A stretch of DNA of 64,000 nucleotides from Parelaphostrongylus tenuis (Eukaryota > Nematoda > Chromadorea > Rhabditida > Metastrongylidae). Made by a program: the position numbers and the translations under genes. The notes beneath the pieces were generated by a model. It made no database searches and was not told the origin of the DNA. It saw only the letters and a program-made list of their open reading frames with translations. The stretch's first letter is position 1. Each line of letters starts with the position of its first letter. The DNA lies in NCBI GenBank assembly GCA_019055375.1, contig JAHQIW010003624.1, positions 1 through 64,000 on the forward strand. The letters are read 5' to 3'. Below are positions 45,029-57,844 of the stretch, piece after piece.

Positions 45029-45779
45029 TTATAGACTAGGGACAGCAAACAAATTGGGCAGTAATTGCCTATTTCGTGAAGGTCTCCCTTTTTGAACAAC
45101 AAAACGGTCTTGCTGGTTTTCCACTGGATAGGGACCCTCCATTCTGACGAGTGAAGAGCCGAGCCACGGTGTTGACGGGATGACTGCCTGCAGGTTCTTC
45201 AGGTGTTCTGGTCCAATTCTGTCTGGACTGGGTGTTGTTCTGTTCTTCAGCGGCGATATAGCATGGCGGATTTTTGAAGGACGGACCGGTGGAGCGACAT
45301 ATCTATCCTCTTTCAATTTATATGACGGCAGGAGGACATGGCTAGCGAGGAGATCCGAGTAGTATTGGTGGGTGATTTTCTCCATAGCCCTTTTGGAAGC
45401 TGTAAGTGTCTCGTCAGGGTATCGGAGTGCAATCATCTTGGTCTTATAGTTGGGGAAGCCTCGATGGGCTTTGCAAATGCTCTTCCCAGCTTCTGCAGCT
45501 TCTGCCATAACTGCTGCTCGTCTCTCTTTGAATTTTCTTCAATCGCTTCTCTGTAGCGTTTCGCAAGTTTGGACGTGAGGTTTTGGATGCCTGTAGCTTG
45601 TGCGATTCCACGTTGACATACCAGCTCGAGTGTCTGTGGAGACAAGCATCTCTTCGTGACCTTAAGACTCTCGGCTTTCATAACGCTAACGTGAAGATAT
45701 TCATCGATCCGATCGGTATTCTTCGTTGATGTTGATGACAACTGTATCTTCCCAAGAGCCGATTAATAATTTGAATACA
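45029..45779 (-). pseudogene. RTE linker between endonuclease and RT
   Basis: Two overlapping minus frames (45433-45741 and 45029-45508) hold SLKVTKRCLSPQTLELVCQR followed by GIAQA, then KLAKRYREAIEENSKRDEQQ, AEAAEAGKSICKAHRGF, ALRYPDETLTASKRAMEKI and HQYYSDLLASHV, ending in the RPSKIRHAISPLKN..PSPDRIGPEHLKNL box that opens the RT domain. A frameshift near 45440-45500 joins the two, and another near 45120 ends the frame. Confidence 0.92.
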
Positions 45780-46265
45780 TCCCAGTTTACGGTAGTTCTG
45801 GCACTTTATTATTTGAATTTAGCGGCTTTCTCTCCTCTCCGCGAAAACGGAACGCTGCGCGAAGGAAGCGATGGTCTGATACCGTGTAGAACCTAGGAAC
45901 AACAGCGACATAGGTCAGGCAAAACCTTCGATTCACTAAGTTCTGGTCTATTTCGTTATGGTACTCTCCATTGGGAGACTCTCACGTCCATCTCTGAGAG
46001 TGAGGCTTTTGGAATTGTGAGTTACCATGGATGGTTTGGGTCGTCATGATAAACTCATATAACCTCTCAGCCTGTTCATTCTATTCTAGTTCCTGGATTC
46101 CAATGTGGCGTTCTTCAGACGTTCTTCTAGGTCTAATTTTTGCATCATAACCTTCGGTAATGACCTTGAAGAATATACGATCTTCCCTAAAAAACTTTTA
46201 GAAGTCCACATTAAACGCTTCTACTTCGTCTTCGTCATAGTTTAATGTTGGTGCGCAAGCAACGA
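45780..46265 (-). pseudogene. RTE endonuclease domain, C-terminal part
   Basis: Minus-strand frames give GENEVEAF, IRPRRTSEERHIGIQELE, MTTQTIHGNSQFQKP, ESPNGEYHNEIDQ.LVNRRF and RFYTVSDHRFLRAAFRF in order. They correspond to the APE-fold endonuclease with its late SDHR motif, where the conserved His of the catalytic core lies. At least five stops and two frame changes separate them. The first part of the domain is missing to the right of 46265. Confidence 0.88.
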
Positions 46266-47504
46266 AGAATGTTCCGAAATTTAAGCTATCGAATGACCAT
46301 TACAAATATTATGAAGAGGTTGGTTAATACTTTCTCGACTACATTAAATCATCAATCTTTTGAGCCGTGTGAAATACACTTGCGCTCACTGCGCTCAATC
46401 TTGCGCTCAAATTTAGACCTTCATTTATAATGTTACTCAGCTGTACACAACGGAAGCATAAATTAAACTTTGCAATGCTCTTCGAGAGTGAAACATTCGA
46501 AAAAAATAAATTAATGTTATACATACGAAATATGCAAGGACTAAACTACAGGTTGGATAAATCTTATAGGAACGTAATGCACAAGACAATGAATAATAGC
46601 AAGAGCATGAGCATGAGCGGTGTTTTTTTGAGAAAAACTTGTTGACATGTGAACGAAGTGCCAATTTGTCGTACACTTCTTTATGCACTATCGCAAATTT
46701 CAAAACCATTTATTGGTTTTTGTCCTTTGAAGGGTTAAAAATCAATAAGGTAGTTTTTTTTTCTGAGTAGCACCAATGAATCTTAAACACATAACGCACG
46801 CGATGCATTGTGCGCATAGTGACATCCAGTGCATTTCCTTTTCGCAGTTTTCTTTTCTGTCACACAAACTATTTTGGGCACTATTTCTCCACGATAGATA
46901 ACTTGCTTAATAGAGAGTTGCTTCGGAGATGTACATGAAAAGCTTCTCCTAAAGCTTAATAATAAAAAAATCCCATTTTCCCAAGAGTACTTTCTGCTCG
47001 TGAGACAATCACTTTTGATACTAATGCACAATCTGCGAGTGATGGTGCGAAGAATGCCTAAATAATTTTTTGTTACACTTGAACAATGCCCTTCAGCATT
47101 GAAGAGCTTATTGGTTGAAGCTGTCGGGCACTATACACGTGACCGGCTCTGCGATCCAGTGCCTCAAGCTGACAAAGCTTTCTGTCAGTTCTTGGTGCCA
47201 GACGTGCGTGAAAGGATAACAGTACTGACTTGACACAATGACAAGACACCGCATTGTACAGGTTGGCTTTGGATCCAGTCACCTCCAACAAAGCTTAATT
47301 AAATCGAACGCATAGCTCTCCAACCAGTATCGATTATCGACAGATGCTTGATCTTTTCATAACATTTCACTGGCATTTTGTATGCTGTAGCCAAAAAATC
47401 TACATTGCAGCGTAGAATTTGAAATCTAAGCTTACATTCAAACTGGGTATTCCGCAAAGATTAACGCTTTATGTGACACTTCTTATGTAAAATCAACAAA
47501 TTTC
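46266..47504. other. No gene recognised
   Basis: The + frame at 46430-46645 and the minus frame at 47073-47291 have no recognisable motif. Text near 47140 (GACCGGCTCTGCGATC) recurs as AACCGGCTCCGCGATC near 42550, a possible small repeat. Confidence 0.4.
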
Positions 47505-47795
47505 AGTGGTGTAGAAGAGTGATTAGTAATGCAGTCCACTAGGAAGCAAGAAATTGGTTCGGTTCCCTTCTCAACGCTCTCCTCCTACTCATGTGAGCGC
47601 CTTAGCTCAGCTATCTTAAGGACTGCAAGGAAATCGATTCAATCGGCATTCAAGATATCTACAATGGGAACAAAACTCAATCAGCCATCGAATGCACATG
47701 CGAAAATTGCAAGAACTCTGTGAATGATGGGTCTGAAGACAAGAATGGAACACAAGTCCTGAAATCGACGTAGTAGACGTCGTAAAAGGTAATAT
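47505..47795 (+). repeat. tRNA-like SINE candidate, family F
   Basis: GAGTGATTAGTAATGCAG could be box A, and TTGGTTCGGTTCCC (about 47553-47566) is a near-consensus box B. The following 200 bases end in GACGTCGTAAAAGG. I see no second copy here, so the body is unconfirmed. The small frames across it are not genes. Confidence 0.45.
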
Positions 47796-50645
47796 AAACA
47801 ACCCTTATATCGTTTTCTGTAACGTCTGTATGTTGTAGGATCACCGATTCTAGATTGTTGAATGAAATGAGAAATTAGCAGCGTAGGATCGTTATAGCTT
47901 CCATCATATCGCAGGTATATATGTCCGCTTCAAGGTGATTGCGCCAAACCTTTTCTACGTAATACTATTATTCTTCTATGTCCAGTTACTCACTTTATGT
48001 CCAGTCGCTATCATAAATCATGATTAACGATGGGGGTGGGAGGGTGTGAAGAGGGGGCAGAAGTAGACAAAGCGTGAGCTGCAAAGCACTTCTAAGTGCT
48101 AACAGCGATGTGATTGTATGATGGGACATAGTAAATTTAATCACCCAGAAACACAGAGCGTGACCTGGTACAGGGCTTTGTCTTTTCCTTAACCATTTAA
48201 TCGTCTAATTGTTAGAAAATTATTGTCGTCAAAAAAACTACCATTGCTACTTACGTGAGATGTTCGAGTGGCGGATAAAATCTCCAAAGCTGTGAGAAGC
48301 AAAATGTTAGGCGTCGTTCCACGTGACATTTTAGCATAATTGAGTGTTGAGGTTATGTGTTAATATATAACGCCTGACGCTCAAATTTGCGAGAGAGCAG
48401 CTTCTCATAGGCCACGTCTGACAACACATCTGTGTTAGAAAAGCTATTGATTGAGTAGAAAAAGTAGGGCAAAAAACCGCCTATGGTAAAATGAATTACT
48501 ACAAGAAAAACGCAATAAGTACAATGCATTTTGCTCACTTTACCTCTCAACTCACGCACGTATGATAAACAATGCATCACGAGTTTTATGTGCTGACATA
48601 ATCTACATACCGCTTATATTCACGGTATTATCTTTGAATCCACTCTGAATGTTAAGAGGATCAGCACCGCCTTTAGTTCTAATGTCACGTTATTGCTTTG
48701 ACTAATGCGCACTCAATGCTGCTTTATCCGTCTACTCCTTCGAATATATCCTGAGTTCTCTTTTGAAAAAGCAGTTTCGTTTTCGTATCTCTACTATTCA
48801 AACGATTTTCCTCATTGTTATAATGAACTAATTGTGTGTCTATCATAATGATTTTGTTGACTAAATATTATCCACCATCTACTAGCGTGGATATAATCAT
48901 TTATAATAAACTACTTTCATACTACGCGGCAATTTCAATCTACTGATTGGCATTCTGACGTTGTTTTCTCATCAGCCATTCCCAGCTTTGCTTAGAAATG
49001 CAAAGCCTTGAGCATACTTATAAAAGGAATGTCGCATATTATGTTCAAGTTGTAGGAATTCTTGACGGAAAATTACTGACTTGCTTGAAGATCTTGGTTT
49101 ACTCTTCAAATCTACCAACATTTCAACAATTTTCTTATCTTCTTCCGCCGAAAAGATGGCTTTTTGGATAACATCTTCTTGTAATTCTATTCTTCAGACG
49201 TTGCACTTTCACCTACATTTAAGATCGCTATCTGATAATTACGTTACGCTTAACGAACTCTTCACGACCTTGTCTAGAATTCGTCTCCATTATATGTGAA
49301 ATCGTATTGACAAAAGATCCCGCATTTGTCTTATGTGGTTCCCAGTCATTTATCATTAGGCACAGTTTTCACATTTAAACAGCCTTTTACTGTGAAAGCC
49401 ATGAATGTTGTCTCTCAGAATTGCCCTTTCTACGTGGTGCCCCAGATGATTCGCGTCTCAACGTATACCTAGTCTACACGCCCGTCAGCTCTGAATTGAA
49501 CCAGCGGTATCGTGTGATTCTCTATCCAATTACGCTACTCTCCTCCCTATCGCTCTCTTGCCTTGTGCGACGCATGACATGGCAGCAAATAACCGTTATT
49601 TCCTTGTCGTCCATTATTCATTACTCCTCCTCACCTATATTGTTTTCAGTAAAAGCTCACAATGATATTGCTCTATAGCTTCATCGTTAAGTCTCAGTAG
49701 GTGTCAATCGCATTTATTAGCTCTAAGACGACAATGTGTCGGAGCACTAATGCCATTTGTGTGAGCTTCATCGTAGAGACCTAATGGACAGTCATTTGCA
49801 CTACTAATCAATCCACATAGCTGAAATGGAAGTTGACTAGCCAATCGCTCACCTTCTGTTTCCGCATCACTACATGACAATTGGAGCCGTTAATTCAACT
49901 ACACAACTCTCATCGTTAGTATTGTATTTTCACGAAAATTAAAAGTATAATATTTTGCAGTTTTTGATGCATTCATGCTGCAAAACAATAAATTTTCTCA
50001 CCTTCAATTGTTTCTGTATGTGCTCAATGCGTTCCAGGTAGAAAATAATGGGTCAAGCACCAAATTTACCTCCGGAGACGGGTGCTGGTGTACTCTCTAC
50101 TTAAGGAATTTCACTATACTAATTAAATTTGAAACCTATGAAAAGAATTACTAGAGAAAATAAGGAGTTTAGAGGAAATGCTGTTTTAGACTTGTAGACC
50201 AAAACCAACACCGGTTTTCGCTACAGTACAATCTAATGTACCTGAAAAATACTTACAAAAACATATCTTTCCATTTTTTGAATTCATGCAATATGTGAGA
50301 GAAATCAAGCGTTTATTCACAGATAATACATCCTGTACACATTCATGCATAAGATATTTATCTGGGGAGGAGTGCGTAAATTTTTAAACGAGATTTGGAT
50401 TGATTCTTACGAAAAATCTTTACCGTGCACCTCTTAATTAGCTATGATGCTGTATAATAATTGAATTATGATCATGCACTGTTTTTGTCTCAATGAAGCA
50501 AGAGATGAAGTCAAGCCAGTGGATATAACACTTACCGAACCTTTTTTTTCTGGAAACACTGGAATTTATGATCCACACATTGAGTACTCTACTGCTTCTA
50601 ACCATCGCTTTTCCAATATGCCCTCAATTTTAGTATGTAACTCAG
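47796..50645. other. No gene recognised
   Basis: Short frames at 49081-49299 and 49421-49678 are open but without a domain, and no repeat was assigned. Confidence 0.4.
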
Positions 50646-50667
50646 CGAGAGCAAGAAAGAGAGAGAG

Positions 50668-50702
<35 letters not shown>
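50646..50702. repeat. (GA)n microsatellite
   Basis: GAGCAAGAAAGAGAG is followed by uninterrupted GA units. It gives the Arg-Glu tail of the 79-codon frame at 50468-50707. Confidence 0.95.
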
Positions 50703-50704
<2 letters not shown>

Positions 50705-53511
50705 TAAAAATATCCAACATATATTTAATCAAAAATTTTGCTTTTGGAGTGCTTTCTTTCTTCGTAATAATCATTACAGCTGCTCACTCATTGTAGATGT
50801 GTGGATTTCCGAATTTCTGATTTCTAGATATAGAGGGGGTTTACATGTAACCATTTTATCCCCTCTCCCCATCCCCCATAATCGGTGGAGTAAAGATTTT
50901 GACATATCTACTTGGAAGCAACTAGGAATGAACCAGAGCTAGGAATTGCCGTGTCTATGCTATAACCACATTGGAAAACTCACAAGTCCACATTATAAAT
51001 GGGAATGATCTTGAATACGTATATTGGCATCGAAACCACTTAAAGTAAAGCCGTGGCCTAAGCCACAATGCTAACCTTACTTACTGTCTTGCCTATGATT
51101 CACTCACTACTTCAGCATAACTGATTTCAATGCCGATCTGTTCGACTCAGATCAATGCTGTTGATAGATGACCACTGATAGCAACTGATGCACCGAACTG
51201 TGGCTAAGAAAAAGGGCGGAGCGAGACTTTGATGGTGTAGAGTAAACATATGGTGCCCCAAAAAAGTATATTAGCAATTCGAGTCCACGGCAGAGAAATG
51301 TCAGGTTCCAGGTCTTGTTTGTATCTTAGCATTTTTGACTACATTTCACATTGTGCGCTGGTTCTAAAAACAATGAGGCAGTGAGTAGAAATTGTAGTGT
51401 AACCATTTCTTCAAGTAACAGGAATTAGCGACTATCCACGGTGACCACTGGAAAATTCTCTAGCACAATCATCATGATATCTTGGTAATAGCAGCTTTGG
51501 TCTGATCTCGGCTTGAGTTGCTTATGCTTTGATTCCTTGATAGTATAGGTTTTATCATAAAAGTTATCAAGATAGTTTACTGTACAGACTTTCAGGCGCT
51601 GTGCTCTCCTTTAGAGAAATTCGAGTTGAGAAACAACAACTGCTGTTTCATGCACTGTGGGACTTACTCTGTCACATCAAAACGAGCAGAATAGAATAAT
51701 GCAGGATGCACATTCATATTCACTTAAGCTTGTTGTTAGGTCATAACATTGGTTACCCAAACCAGGTTGGTATCGTATAATGTTGCTTTGATATATACCA
51801 GCCTAGAGGGACTACCAGATTGCAGCAGATTTTTGCCACGGCGAAAATAAATAGACAAAAGTCATCCAATTTCGTACGAGGAAGAAGGTTCGCGCGAGGT
51901 CAACTATTCCTGTGTGGTGAAACCGTTCATCGTAAGAAAGGAGCAGTGCTGGATAACGCTATTTTATTCGGGTGCCCTTCCACTTTGTTCGATTCGACTC
52001 AAAAATCCATCAAATCGCAATAAAACAACTGCTGTAGACATGAGGTTCGAATCGCTTAAGGCAAGGTCTTGACAATCCAGCGACTCCAGTGAATGATAGC
52101 GCAGACACTATCAGTTGGATGTATACTGCTGTATAGGCCTCCATTGTAAAGACTTCCACGGATCTTTGTGATAATGAGCCACTTGAATCAGAACTGAAGT
52201 GCTCTACAAAAGCAAGGCTACAGTCTGGTCGCAACAACTTTGATAGGACGAATTTGTTGACTATTACTCATGATCTAGTTAGCTCTAGGCACTTTCCAGT
52301 GGTAGGTTCTCACATAAAGCGTTAGAAGGAATGGGATTGAAAAAATAGGTGACTATATGTGATCACAGTTATAAGTGGTGATATAGGTTACTCTATTTCT
52401 TTCATTTGAACTTCCTAGACAGATTCTACGAGAACTGTATCAAGCACTCTGCTCCAAAATATAGTTGGGTGCTCTCAGTGGTTTTCTCTAAGTTCCGTCA
52501 GCTCTTGCTCTTGGAACTGATGTACCCTAACTATAATTCAGACGGTATTTGAAAGAAAAAAGTGTACGGATTTGATTTTACACTCCTTTTAAAGGGAAAC
52601 CTTGAAATGGATTAACACCATTCATTATAACCTCTTTACATCTGTCTTACTGGTCCAAAATTCTCTTGCATCTTTTTAGAGACCACATTTTTCATAAGCC
52701 GTTCTTCTGATCGCTATAGATATTTTTGCTGCTAGAAGCAGTGTTAGCCCTTTTATGGGACATAATTTACAGTAATTTCAGACTTGTGCAAGTGATACAT
52801 TAAAGTTTTTGCACCTGGTTTCCTCATGAGCTCCAGTACGCACATGCTTCCTCCGAAACATCCCGAAGTGTCATCAAATTATAAGCCCAAAACATTTCTG
52901 AGAGCGTTGTGTATAGATCATTGACAGAAATTTGTAACTGTGGTAGGAATTCTGAAAATAGCAAAGGTCGCTGACCTTCATCAGTAGTTAAGGTCGCCAA
53001 CTGACCTATAAACTCTATTTGTTTCCGTCAGGCATCAAAAATGCTTAATGGCTCTGACATCTAAAGATTACATGAGATGTACTATTGTCTTGGCATGATT
53101 CAACTTTGGGATGACAACGCTACTGTGAGTTTGTTGAGCTTTGTCTTGCTGCGAGAGTATTTTTGGCTCAGTTTTAAAATATGAGTATCCATGACAAGTT
53201 CACTTTGATTCAAAAACCGGTGTCTGATAGCGGTGAAAGGCTATAATTTTTACAGTAGAGCTATCGCAGGTTTTCAAGATTACTTAAGTTGATTAGCATC
53301 AAGTGGCAATCATGAATCACAGTAGAAAGCAAACGCAAATCTGGAGTCTTTTCTGGTATGAGACTTTGAAAAAAACTAGCTCTGCTAGAATCTGCCACTA
53401 CTCCAAGTCTGGTTGTATAATTGAAAGGTCTTCGTAGCTGGACATTTTCACTTTCTTGTTTACATTAAACGTCGAGGGAGTGTAAAATGGTTGACGTCCA
53501 CTTGTTAGGAA
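50703..53511. other. No gene recognised; one weak tRNA-like patch
   Basis: On the minus strand, 51030-51160 has GCTGAAGTAGTGAGTGA and GTGGTTTCGATGCC, which faintly recall SINE family C. No coding domain is visible. Frames at 51820-52023 and 52010-52237 are unsupported. Confidence 0.35.
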
Positions 53512-53523
53512 GGTCTTCGTATG
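53512..53523. repeat. Target-site duplication, left (PLE tail dimer)
   Basis: GGTCTTCGTATG is repeated exactly at 54378-54389. Confidence 0.88.
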
Positions 53524-53681
53524 TCCCAAGACCGACTATCTATTAGCCTCGGCATAGTTTGAATAAATGAATAGTCTCTTCTGTTTAGCCGTTCCGAGGT
53601 GTTAATGATGTTATTTATTGAATATCAGCGAAGCATACAACAATACAGTCAGTAATGCAGCTTGAACACAATATTTGAGGT

Positions 53682-53716
53682 GGCTAACGTTTCGGCGGAT
53701 CGCCTTCGTCAGAGCC
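53682..53716 (-). ncRNA. Hammerhead-like motif, left arm of PLE tail dimer
   Basis: The minus strand reads GGCT, CTGACGA, A, GGC-loop-GCC, GAAA, CGTT, AGCC. Stem I is fully paired (4 bp). The extra A before stem II and the very short stem III are as in PLE-1. Confidence 0.55.
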
Positions 53717-54227
53717 TGAAAAGATCACATTGATCCACAATCCACTAAGCCAAAAACCTCCATAACCCTAGTAGAAAGCGTTGGAGATGTGTTTTGGATC
53801 GCATAGTAAAAGCTTCATTTTAAAACACTCACCGTTTTTTGATATTAGGGTCTAACAATTATGAATTGAAGACCAGCCGCTTAAGGTCAGTGCATCAGTG
53901 GGCTGTGCCTAACTCGGGCCGGAAAAATCAGCCTGAGGTATGGTTCGAGGTCACGCGTGATTACGAGGCACTCCTCTTTTCGGTTCATTTTCGGCTGATA
54001 CCATACCTCAGGCTGATTTTTCCGGCCCGAGTTAGGCACAGCCCACTGATGCACTGACCTTAAGCGGCTGGTCTTCAATTCATAATTGTTAGACCCTAAT
54101 ATCAAAAAACGGTGAGTGTTTTAAAATGAAGCTTTTACTATGCGATCCAAAACACAGCTCTAACGTTTTCTGCTATGGTTATGGACGTTTTTGGCTTAGT
54201 GGATTGTGGATCAATGTGATCTTTCCA

Positions 54228-54262
54228 GGCTCTGACGAAGGCGATCCGCCGAAACGTTAGCC
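54228..54262 (+). ncRNA. Hammerhead-like motif, right arm of PLE tail dimer
   Basis: Identical in sequence to the left-arm motif: GGCT, CTGACGA, A, GGC-GATCC-GCC, GAAA, CGTT, AGCC. Confidence 0.55.
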
Positions 54263-54377
54263 ACCTCAAATATTGTGTATTCGAGCTGCATTACTGACTG
54301 TATTGTTGTATGCTTCGCTGATATTTAATAAATAACATCAATAACACCTCGGAACAGCTAAACAGAAGAAACTATTC

Positions 54378-54389
54378 GGTCTTCGTATG
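54378..54389. repeat. Target-site duplication, right (PLE tail dimer)
   Basis: Exact copy of 53512-53523. Confidence 0.88.
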
Positions 54390-57300
54390 CTATAACAGTA
54401 CCAGCGTCTATGCTGCTTCTCAATTAGTTGTTGTAATCTTCCGATGGCTGAACACTGCCTTTCTCATGATCAAAATATTATGGTTCTATTCCAAAGCTCC
54501 TTGAATAATCACTACATCGCCTCTTTGATCTGAGCTAAATGAGTTGTGATGTTGATAGTTCTCTCTTGTGCATGGCTTATTCTGAACCCAATTAAGAAAT
54601 AAGTTTGAACTTCATTCCGGTTTTGTCTTGCTTTCTACTTCTAAATATATATATATAAAATAGTTGTTAAGTTATAATCAAAATTCGAAAACTATGAGGC
54701 TTCGAAGATGCAAAAAGAACTTGATGGACTCCGCAAAAATAGTATCGTACCTTACTAGACTAATTACACTCGCTTGTTATGGGCAGTGGATCATGGTGAC
54801 TTTGCTTTGATTCATAGAGTCTGGTTTGAGCTGATCTATGCCAGTGTAACATTGAAACCCGCTACCAAACAGATCAGTATGAGGTCAAGTTGTGGCCCAT
54901 GTGATAGCATGCTGGCAGTATTATATGTAATGCAGCTACCTCTTTTACAACAATGTATTCTGCTACCAACCATCATATTTTGCCAATAAAATGTCAATTA
55001 CTTGCACAGAAAGCTAGAAGTTGCAGAGTGTGTAAGAGGGGTTTTTGTAAAATCTTATTGACAAATGCACTTTCTCTCAACGCGTAACTCTTCTGTTAAC
55101 CGAAAATTTATTCTTCTAGTATACCATCTTTTCATGAAAACATGCCCCTCAATAGTTTATAACTTATCGTGGAAACGGGATGTTCTCATACGATAAACGT
55201 CGATGTGCGGATGTGCGATTGGCAAAAGCACTTTCACGCAAAAATCTGCTCTAATCTTCTTGCACTGTAAGTAAGGGCGCAGTCACCGAGCTGACAAAAG
55301 CCAACAAGCCAAGTCCCATAGAAGCTTATCATAAACTACAAACAATAAAAGGCAGCTTTTTCTAAACCGCGTCAGATGTAACATCTGCCGTAAATAAACA
55401 ATCATTTTTAAGTTGAAAGCACAGATTTTGTAAAAGAGCCGTGTAAGAAAAACTCTCAAATGACATATGGTGGCGTGTCTTGTTAACATTTAATAAGAAG
55501 ATTCTACTAAAAAATGAGAAGTGTCCAGGTAAAAATTTGCAACGATATTATAGGAAACGACGTTTTTCATTCCATGACATTTCATCACACTGCGTCGCTT
55601 TCGTCTGCCCTTTTGAGAATTTTCTAGTACATGAATATTGCAGTAGACCTGTGGTAAATAGTGAGTATATACTCTCAAAATGATGTAGTCTCTTCTATAT
55701 TCCAGATACGTTCTAAGCTTTTCAAGTTATCTGATCATCGGAATAATGCCTTATGCCATGGAAAAATAAGCGTTTCAACAATAAGATGTGTATGAATGGC
55801 GAATGAGTGTTTCACGTACGTAGCCTACAGGAAATTACGCCCAGCAGCCATGCAGTATTGAGCTTCGGCTTGCTTCCTAATTCAGTCAACTGCATAGAGT
55901 ATCCCTCAAAGATTAATCAACACCGAAAGGTTTATTCTTCACGCCTTTATTCTTAGTGTTGTTTTCTTTTCAATTGAGGCTGCTAGAACAAAAATTTAAA
56001 AAGACGAACTCTTTTCAATCCCAAAGAGACATTTGCAGTGAAGAACAAAAAAAACGAAATTAAAAATTTTCTGAGCAAAAGCTTCACAATAAGCTCCATA
56101 GAAAATGAAAAAATAGGATACGTATTTTCTCCTCAAACTTATTGGAGTTGCTATTTTTGATCGATTTTATGTTTCCAGTTACGTCGACATCTGCAAACTA
56201 GATCATCAACGATCAATAATTTGCTGAAAATGTTTCATAAGCCTTTTTCGGAAATGTGTACATTAGTATGTATTTAATAGTGTCTAGTGAAGATATGTGT
56301 GCTTGATGTTGAGTGGCAAAGGCTATAGCGAAAAACCTGGCAACTAGTGATTGGTAGGAATGGAAACACTTTTCAAATCTCTTCTTTCCACCCAACAGAT
56401 TTGATTAAGATGGCATGTACTTTAAGTTGTATAAAGCCTGCTAATGTGACAATTTCTTTTGTAGTTTATGTAATACTAATAAAGTCATCTGAGCATCAGC
56501 TGACTTCCCATGAAGTGAAGTGACATCTAGAGATTGTAAAAAACATGGAAAGTTATTTGTTTTCATATAATCTATTGAGCGACTAGAAAGTATTCCACGA
56601 GGTGTTACGTATGGCTGAGCATACGGAGCATTCATTGCAGTAACATTCAATGCCATCCATTTCTGATTTCCAGAATAAAACTGCTCGACATTTCCACTCA
56701 CCATCGTTTTTTTTTCTCACTCTCTTTTATTTCGTTCTACATATTCAACACGTCTGCAACACTACTCATTGCTCAATATGTAAACGTGTTTAACCACGTT
56801 TTCTCTTTTCAATCCTGACAACACGTATCCAATCCCATGGTAAGTCTCGTCGATCGAATTGAAAATGTCTGGAATCCACAAATTTACATAACAATATACA
56901 GCTCTACACACTCTTTCAATATGAATTCTTGGCTTTCTATAATTAAGAAAACGTAATCTTAGCTCATATTCACGACGGAGCTCACATCATGAAAGGCGGA
57001 TTGAAGAAGCGCGATCTCGTTCAATATAACGTGATGACGCCTCCGCGTGAATTGTTAATCGTTTCAGCTACCGCACTTACGCTAATTTACTAAAAAGTTT
57101 GGTTCAATTCTAAATCCTTGGTAAGTTGGGCATGAACAGACACTTTGAAATTAAACTAGCATTTTCGAAAGATTTTCATAGCCATAAAGCGATTCGGTGA
57201 AGCCCCTTCTTTATTAAGTCACCTTTTAAATTCTTCGATTGCTGTATAGTAATCGGAAAACTACCGGAAGTTTTTAGATAGCGAAATCGCCGCAGACAGA

Positions 57301-57559
57301 ATAATGAAGTTCTGTCGCGCACAAGCTATATAGAACCACACTATTGCTTCTTTTATGCATGTTATTTTCTGACGAATTTCCAAGTAATGTTGCTTCGCCT
57401 GCTGCTTGATCCTTAAGACTTTTCCTCATTACTCGGTATAAAACAACACAAAATTTCAAACTCTTTTCCAAGCAATTTCAGTTAACTCTAGAAGTTTCTC
57501 AAATCTTTTGTTCCAAAGACATTCGTAGAGATTTGAGTGACCTAAGTCACAAAGATAAA
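54390..57559. other. No gene recognised; a SINE A 3' scrap and one odd frame
   Basis: 55905-55960 has CTCAAAGATTAATCAACACCGAAAGG and TTTATTCTT units, resembling the 3' end of SINE family A. A minus frame at 56441-56704 (87 codons) reads smoothly but matches nothing I know. Microsatellite (TA)n at 54645-54657. Confidence 0.4.
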
Positions 57560-57844
57560 CGTTGAAGGATGAAGCTCTTGGTGTTGTTTATCCCTATGGG
57601 ATGCGCTATAAATTCGTCTTCAATTTATGGTTCGTTTGATGTGGTTGAATGCATATCTGATCTTGAAAACAAATCGCAGTTGCCTACCGTTATATCAAAT
57701 CGGTGCAGATTATCCTCCCATACAAGTTTGGTACCAATTTTATCGACGCTGAAGGGATGGAGAGCTTGGACCATGAGCGCAAGATCGATTCATCGGCCAT
57801 GGATGCAACACAAAGCACTTACAACCACTGCGCCACATGCACTG
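57560..57844 (-). repeat. tRNA-derived SINE, family A, copy 3
   Basis: The minus strand reads GCATGTGGCGCAGTGGTTGTAA (box A), AATCGATCTTGCGCTC (decayed box B), TTGGTACCAAACTTG, ATATGCATTCAACCACATCA and GAGCTTCATCCTTC, in the order of 23534-23837. An open + strand frame (57569-57952, 127 codons) starting with a hydrophobic stretch lies antisense to it and is not a gene. Confidence 0.85.

Larger units (their letters stand above)
43910..46265 (-). mobile_element. RTE-clade LINE, nearly complete but broken
   Basis: Reading the minus strand from 46265, the order is APE endonuclease (partial), linker, RT, C-terminal region and the 3' end with GGTGATAC-type units near 43920. RTE elements copy their RNA at a nick made by the endonuclease. 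This copy lacks the endonuclease N-terminus and is split by frameshifts and stops throughout, so it is inactive. It is the longest element on the minus strand and the source of comparison for the fragments at 12620, 35110 and 40788. Confidence 0.95.
53524..54377. mobile_element. Inverted dimer of a PLE 3' end, with TSD
   Basis: 53569-53944 and 54000-54377 are near-perfect reverse complements (about 377 bases each) around a 55-base spacer. The left side has 45 further bases of tail. Each arm ends as PLE-1 and PLE-2 do: an ACGGTGAGT string, then CTGACGA...GCCGAAACGT and a terminal tail. The 3' ends point outward on both sides and a perfect 12-bp direct repeat bounds the insertion. The 72-codon mirror-image frames inside (53839-54057 plus, 53887-54105 minus) result from the palindrome. 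Confidence 0.9.

Noticed and set aside
50468..50707. 79-codon frame with Arg-Glu repeat tail
   Set aside because: The tail is a GA microsatellite, and the upstream part has no recognisable domain.
53839..54105. Two mirrored 72-codon frames as paired genes
   Set aside because: They are the same DNA read from both strands of a palindrome within a PLE tail dimer.
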